From Isoetes taiwanensis (Eukaryota > Streptophyta > Lycopodiopsida > Isoetales > Isoetaceae): 64,000 bases of DNA. Under the pieces are notes generated by a model. That model did not search any database and was not told the DNA's origin. It saw nothing but the letters and a program-made list of their open reading frames with translations. Location: NCBI GenBank assembly GCA_021234155.1, contig JAJEKV010000001.1, forward strand, positions 17,689,382 through 17,753,381, written 5' to 3'. This document shows positions 58,377-64,000 of the stretch, in pieces (the first letter of the stretch is position 1; each line of letters opens with the position of its first letter). Made by a program: the position numbers and the translations under genes.

Positions 58377-58640
58377 TTATAGCTCACTTCTTCCCTTAGA
58401 TGCAGTTATGCATACCTCTTTTACGCAACTAGCCAGTTCCAGAATGAAGGCCTTTGCATATTTTTTACAAAGATGCTTTGCAAGGATCACATCCCCATCT
58501 TCATACATAATTCTTTGTTTTGTTTCTTTGACAGGTGGCGGTGAGGAGCAAGCACTAGTATGGGTTTGCCCTTTCTTGGCCATTGAATAGAGATCAATCA
58601 AATCGGTCGAAGAGGAGCAAGACAAATTCAGTAAAAACAC
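58377..58640 (-). other. Small open frame, possibly coding
   Basis: An 87-codon minus-strand frame. An internal start gives MAKKGQTHTSACSSPPPVKE followed by a helical part (GDVILAKHLCKKYAKAFILE). No family is recognised. It reads better than random sequence but has no promoter or splice support. Confidence 0.25.
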
Positions 58641-58649
58641 GAAAAGTTA

Positions 58650-60700
58650 AAACGGACGCAAAATAATATTTTAGTAGAATATTGAAATTCAAGACTTAGT
58701 GGAATAAACTTGCCCTAATAATAGTAGTTAATGCCAAAGTAAAAAAAGTTAAGAATGCTCGTTAGGATAGCTTGACTGGAACTCCACCCCAATTCTGGCA
58801 CTCCTGGCTGCCATAGCCATTCGAATCAATTCTTGCCATAGCCGGATTCGTTCCTCTTCTCGAAACAATCTGTCATGGGGCGTCATTTGCACAACATCGA
58901 CCATATTGCAGCTTCACCAGATTTTCAAAAGGGAAAAGATCCCCTTAAGGCTTCTATTCTTGAGCACATCATCCTTCTGGTACGACATAAATTAGCATAA
59001 AAGAAGAGAGGTTCCATTTCAAGGGATGTTCCCAAGCCTTAGATTTTTTTGCTTTGAATTTCTTTTCCATGCTGAAGTGTAGGGTGGAGTTGGGGATGCA
59101 CATTGGAACCACTACAAACAATTTTGTAGTAGGTTACTAGTCATAAAAAATGTTAGATAGGGATCCAGGACATGGTGAGAAGTAGACCACTCAATACAAA
59201 CAAGATGAAGAAGCCTCCATCTACAACACAGTTGCAAGGGCAACCTACAGTGCGTTATCCCACCTAGCACCCCCCAATTTTCCATATACAATTACATATG
59301 TATATGTTATTATTATTTTTTGTTAAAGGGTTATTAGCCCTGCCTTTAAACATTTTTAACTACTAATGCATCCAGCTATTTAGATGTTCCAAATGAGATT
59401 TGGAGACGTACCCGTCCTGGTTGTCCCCTCCGCCTTTTTTTTTTATTTCTTTATGGGGCTTTTTGAGGGGTTTCAAGGTTAAAACATTCCTTCAATGGCT
59501 TATGTTTTAATATTCATACAAGCCAGTCCTCTCGGTTAAAAGATCGACAAGAAATCCAATGTATCTTTATTCATTTACCTATTCCTCCACCATTTTTAAT
59601 CAAGGAAAAAAAGAATCATCTGCCGTGTTCTATGGAAACACATTAATTATGTTGAAGCAAAACTGTATTTAATTGTTCAATGCACTTCTTTCGCATTAGC
59701 TTACATATCAATGTGCTATTTGTTGCATGTCTGTGTCATCTTTGTTCTTTAGAGACAAATTGATGGCTTTTTTCCATGACATGCAGGTTAGTTATTAGTA
59801 GATCAGTTCCATATTCTACTCGCTAGCAAAAGTACGTCAATGATAGCATGGTCATTGTTTGTACTATAGACGTGCTTATATTCTGTTCTTACTACCCAGA
59901 ATTTGGTCTGTTACAAATATCGAGGCATAGCACATTCTCAATCTCTAGGACTCAAAACTTTTCAGGCCATGATAGCATCAGTGTGGTGATCGCAGATGAA
60001 AGGTTGGGAGAAAGTGTTTTAGCATGGTGATGCTATAGTGATGATGCTAACATTTAAACTTCTTAAGACGGGATTAAATTCTAGCATACAAAGTGAATAT
60101 GCACCACAAAGTAATTTCCTAATAGAAGTAATGAGAGTTGGTAGGGACCTCGCAATGTTTTGCTTAAGTAACCTCCCATTCAGCAAATGTGTTGATTCAT
60201 GCATGTAGCTATTGATTCTCATGAGCCCCCTTTGGTTGTTAGTCAATTATGTAGAATTTTGTCCTTTATCTCGTGATAGGGTGATTAGGCTAACTAGATG
60301 TAGGCTAGTACAATATAGCAATTTCAAGTGCAAAAATTATGAAAAGTGCTGGAAAATATTTAACGCTTTTCTATCGAACCAAATTATTGCAAGTGCCATC
60401 AACATGCCATTTTCCACTCTAACGTCCTATTTATATGCCACGTTATACAATACTTCCCTTTACTAACTTTAGAAAACCTTAAGGTTCCTTTATAGAAAAT
60501 GACGTTGATTTATTAGGAGCAGTAACTTTTCAACATCAATTGGACTAACTGGAATATGAGATGTGCAACAAAGAACACCATTTATTCATCTTATATTACA
60601 CAGGCAGGCGATGAACAAACAATTCAAAGAGATGCACACTTTCTATTTCCATAGTTTGAGTTATACAATAGAAAATATTAATTTACAAACTAGTTATTGC
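58650..60700. other. Intergenic stretch
   Basis: No gene is recognised in about 2 kb. The right end should include the 3' UTR of the minus-strand secreted protein gene. Confidence 0.35.
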
Positions 60701-60716
60701 TCCCATGACACTATGG

Positions 60717-61217
60717 TCAATAATTTGGAAGGCAAACATGTTTTAGAGTAGGTGGGGGTGGTGGGGATTGCACAGGTTGTGGACGTTTAGGGGTTGGTGG
60801 AGAATGTTTTGGAGATGGGGGAGGAGGCGGATGCAGATACTTGCGTGTGGAAGGTGAAGGAGGCGGAGGGGGTGGTGAATGCTTAGGAGGTGGGGGATGT
60901 GAGGATGGTGGCGAAATTGTTTTATATCCACAACCTGCAACGAAATCTTTGCCTCTAGCCTTTGTAACGACTTTCACATACTCATTGAAGCAACTATCAT
61001 CGCAAGTGCTACTAGGTGGTATACATTGGCACAAATCGTGTCCGCTTTGAAACATGTTGATTGCCTTCTTACATGAGCCTGAAAGCGCATTGCTCCCTGC
61101 AAGCTCATGAGAACATTGAATGCTGAAATCACGACATTGTGATGTTTGAGTAGCGACCATACTTGGAACAGCCACAGCGAGCAACACAAGCACCCATAGT
61201 GTTGAATCTCGAACCAT
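60717..61217 (-). CDS. Secreted Cys-rich, Pro-rich (extensin-like) protein
   Basis: An intact 166-residue single-exon frame. Residues 1-23 form a signal peptide (LWVLVLLAVAVPSMVATQ). Residues 28-96 hold eight cysteines spaced C-x6-C-x13-C-x13-C-x1-C-x6-C-x3-C-x19-C. This recalls the eight-cysteine fold of lipid-transfer/hybrid proline-rich proteins by its CxC, but lacks the usual CC pair. Residues about 100-155 are Ser-Pro-rich (PPPPKHSPPPPPPSPS and repeats), as in extensins and hybrid cell-wall proteins. The tail ends KHVCLPNY with one extra Cys. A TATA box lies 34 bases upstream of the ATG. The protein is likely exported to the cell wall. The order (Cys domain first, Pro-rich domain last) is the reverse of typical HyPRPs. 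Confidence 0.75.
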   Translation of the reverse strand: MVRDSTLWVLVLLAVAVPSMVATQTSQCRDFSIQCSHELAGSNALSGSCKKAINMFQSGHDLCQCIPPSSTCDDSCFNEYVKVVTKARGKDFVAGCGYKTISPPSSHPPPPKHSPPPPPPSPSTRKYLHPPPPPSPKHSPPTPKRPQPVQSPPPPPTLKHVCLPNY

Positions 61218-61250
61218 GACTTGTGAATGTCAAGTAATGGGGAAGAGGGG

Positions 61251-61258
61251 GCATATAT
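61251..61258 (-). promoter_or_regulatory. TATA box of the secreted-protein gene
   Basis: The minus strand reads CTATATATGCC about 34-41 bases before the ATG at 61217. A TC-rich leader between them is consistent with a very short 5' UTR. Confidence 0.5.
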
Positions 61259-61418
61259 AGGTTGGATTTTGCCAAAGGTCCAAAGGACCCTACCCTTTGG
61301 CACGATATTTTCCAAGGATCGGGGAAAAGGTTATCGACGCCTCTGCTTCAGGGAGCTCGAGTATGGAAGGCGCCTCTGCTTCAGTCTTCGATCTTGCTCC
61401 TGCCGCCCTTAACAAGTT

Positions 61419-63541
61419 GCCTCAGGTTAGCTTTTGGTTCTACAAAATTTGTTCAAAATTTTTTCCTTCATAGCTTTCCTTTCAAGGCTTTTGGATGAGT
61501 TAAGGATAAGTTTAGTCGCAACGAGCTTAACCAAATTGCAGAGGATCTTGAAAGAAACCCTTGGAAAAATAAATTGGGACTTATTTCTCTTGATGAAGCC
61601 ATATTATTACGGCTAGAAATTATGCCAGCCTTGGCAATGGTGTGACAGGGTCAAAATCTAGAGTTTTCTGCCTGGCAGACTTGTACCTGAGCTTGCCCTC
61701 TTCAAGACCTTTCATGAGCTGAACTCACCAACAGTGCTACTAAAGTCTTTATTTTGAATGATAAACTTCAAGTAATAATTTGATTGAGTAGCCTTGTATA
61801 ACCAGCCTCCTGCCCATGCAGACAAACAGAAACAGACCACTTGTCCTTACAAATGACAAATGCGAACAACCCAAATTGTCTATTGGAAAAAACTCTGATT
61901 TATTGGCATGGCAAAGTTTTGAGGCATGCATTGTACCCAGACGAAAGGAGCAATAGAAGGGGCATGATTCTGCAAACGATCCCAAACAGATGCGTATACC
62001 ATTTTCCATCATTTTTTACAGCTGCGCTCTTTGTTGTTTCTTTTAACCATCAGTACTATTTGCATGTTATATCTTCTATGAAATGTTTAAGACACGCTTT
62101 TTTACATCAAACTGACCTATCTATTCCCTAGAACCTAATCTTCTAGGTATGTGCATGATCTGTATGCGCATGATCTATAGCATAACTCATGCTTAAAGTT
62201 TCTAGTTGCCATCTCATTCTTTGAAGTCTACAACCATTACATTTATGTCATTTGTTCATTGAAATCTCTGAAGTTCCTCCTGACTGATCTCTCTTCTCAT
62301 TGAGTCATGTGACCCATTCATAGATGCCAGAATTGTAGATCACATGTAGGTCATGCAGATGGTGCATGGAACTAAGTAGCAACAGACCGGTTATCAGATT
62401 AATCTACACAATTTCTCTAAATATAAGACTTAATTGCGAACAAGTCTACAAGTCTGCAGTTCTCAATGACAAGAGATAAGGCCTCAGGTTAGCTTTTGGT
62501 TCTACAAAATTTGTTCAAAATTTTTTCCTTCATAGCTTCCTTTCAAGGCTTTTGGATGAGTTAAGGACAAGTTTAATCGCAACGAGCTTAACCAAATTGC
62601 AGAGGATCTTGAAAGAAACCCTTGGAAAAATAAATTGGGACTTTTTTCTCTTGATGAAGCCATATTATTACGGCTAGAAATTATGCCAGCCTTGGCAATG
62701 GTGTGACAGGGTCAAAATCTAGAGTTTTCTGCCTGGCAGACTTGTACCTGAGCTTGCCCTCTTCAAGACCTTTCATGAGCTGAACTCATCAACAGTGCTA
62801 CTAAAGTCTTTATTTTGAATGATAAACTTCAAGTAATAATTTGATTGAGTAGCCTTGTATAACCAGCCTCCTGCCCATGCAGACAAACAGAAACAGACCA
62901 CTTGTCCTTACAAATGACAAATGCGAACAACCCAAATTGTCTATTGGAAAAAACTCTGATTTATTGGCATGGCAAAGTTTTGAGGCATGCATTGTACCCA
63001 GACGAAAGGAGCAATAGAAGGGGCATGATTCTGCAAACGATCCCAAACAGATGCGTATACCATTTTCCATCATTTTTTACAGCTGCGCTCTTTGTTGTTT
63101 CTTTTAACCATCAGTACTATTTGCATGTTATATCTTCTATGAAATGTTTAAGACACGCTTTTTTACATCAAACTGACCTATCTATTCCCTAGAACCTAAT
63201 CTTCTAGGTATGTGCATGATCTGTATGCGCATGATCTATAGCATAACTCATGCTTAAAGTTTCTAGTTGCCATCTCATTGTTTGAAGTCTACAACCATTA
63301 CATTTATGTCATTTGTTCATTGAAATCTCTGCAGTTCCTCCTGACTGATCTCTCTTCTCATTGGGTCATGTGACCCATTCATAGATGCCAGAATTGTAGA
63401 TCACATGTAGGTCATGCAGATGGTGCATGGAACTAAGTAGCAACAGACCGGTTATCAGATTAATCTACACAATTTCTCTAAATATAAGACTTAATTGCGA
63501 ACAAGTCTACAAGTCTGCAGTTCTCAATGACAAGAGATAAG
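61419..63541. repeat. Large tandem duplication, unit 1,061-1,062 bp
   Basis: Copy 1 (61419-62480) and copy 2 (62481-63541) are head-to-tail and almost identical. I noticed only a few changes: one T lost in the CATAGCTTTCC run and single substitutions such as ATTTCTC/TTTTCTC and TTCTTTGAAG/TTGTTTGAAG. The junction is at GAGATAAG|GCCTCAGG. Both copies carry the same chance frames of 87 and 96 codons. A minus-strand block at 61,640-61,725 reads MKGLEEGKLRYKSARQKTLD, which may be an exon, but no family is recognised. Confidence 0.9.
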
Positions 63542-64000
63542 GCCCTTAGATGGGAATGCCAATAATATGCTCTGGCTTATAGCAGGCAATAAATCAGAAC
63601 TATATGTTTAACAATGGAAATCCAAGTCTTGTTTAATGACTACACAGAACTATTTTTCGGGTAGAACCCGTCCCAGGCCGAGGCCCCAAAAAGTCAGAAA
63701 GAAATCAGTGAGCATGTTAAGAGCTCATAAAATGCAGATCCACAAAAGCATTATGCAGATGTGTTGAAGAGGTTGTGAGAATGATTACTAACTTTCCCCT
63801 GTGCAGAGAAGTGACAGTCCATTAGAAATTCTCAACTTTCATTCAGATTACAGAATGCACAGATTTTCTTTACATTCCATCCTTTCTGTTGTTTGAACCA
63901 ATGATCAGAAGCAAATTGTGTGCTTCTAAGGTCTCCAGCTGGATTTAATAAGTAGAATGTATTATGAGAATTGCCAAGAGGTTTCTCTACTCTTTTCTTC
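63542..64000. other. Right-edge stretch
   Basis: No gene is recognised before the window ends. Confidence 0.3.

Noticed and set aside
61749-63192. Repeated 87- and 96-codon frames on opposite strands
   Set aside because: They are mutual shadows in duplicated DNA and carry no motif. Identity of the copies only reflects the recent duplication.
1-64000. CRISPR arrays, operons, ribosomal RNA genes, organelle inserts
   Set aside because: The tandem repeats have no uniform spacer structure, no rRNA or organelle gene wording was seen, and gene structure is eukaryotic throughout.

Overview
The window reads as nuclear DNA of a land plant with a large, repeat-rich genome. It is AT-rich, most genic pieces are short exons with GT..AG borders, and there are DYW/PLS-type PPR debris, a polyphenol-oxidase KFDV domain, an extensin-like secreted protein, L1-type plant LINEs with a C-terminal zf-RVT finger, and a Ty3/gypsy chromovirus primed by initiator tRNA-Met. 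A fern, other non-seed vascular plant or gymnosperm would fit; the species cannot be named from the sequence alone. There is no CRISPR array, operon or bacterial feature.

Layout. 0-1 kb: decayed PPR gene (- strand). 2.1-2.65 kb: intact single-exon KFDV-domain gene with a TATA box and a polyadenylation signal overlapping its stop. 2.8-3.65 kb: degenerate AGATTC array. 6.7-7.2 kb: last four exons of an ARP4-type nuclear actin-related gene (- strand). 8.4-9.4 kb: threefold tandem duplication. 11-11.4 kb: palindrome-bearing repeats. 12.3-12.6 kb: POLTERGEIST-like PP2C fragment. 14.3-16.9 kb: multi-exon VIR3-like (HEAGH) plastid metalloprotease relic with a 10-bp microexon and several broken frames. 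16.9-19.3 kb: hairpins and GC-richer duplicated blocks. 20.97-23.67 kb: a 2.7-kb TTAA-flanked, piggyBac-like non-autonomous element. 24.34-26.49 kb: 5'-truncated LINE with a 13-bp target duplication. 27.5 kb: small hAT-like MITE. 27.9-29 kb: LINE relic. 29.5-33.2 kb: pogo/Tigger-like DNA transposon with about 30-bp terminal inverted repeats.

A near-complete LINE (33.94-39.53 kb, 12-bp target duplication) lies inside an unrecognised coding element whose two halves (33.2-33.9 and 39.5-41.9 kb) are in frame across the insertion. Two blocks of the same minisatellite (42.6-42.85 and 43.93-44.3 kb) flank a charged Asn-Pro-repeat ORF and a LINE finger fragment. A full-length chromovirus (45,910-53,822, - strand) has two long terminal repeats, an ACTAA target duplication, a primer-binding site and a polypurine tract, but its gag-pol frame is broken many times. 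54.1-55.3 kb holds exons of an unrecognised gene. 56.0-56.6 kb holds a second gypsy integrase relic. 60.7-61.2 kb is an intact secreted Cys-rich/extensin-like gene with its own TATA box. 61.4-63.5 kb is a near-identical 1,061-bp tandem duplication.

Only the KFDV gene and the secreted Pro-rich gene look like intact complete host genes. The others are parts of genes with long introns, pseudogenes, or mobile-element proteins. Nested insertions give a relative order: the coding element at 33-42 kb is oldest, and a LINE (and possibly the adjacent pogo element) entered later.
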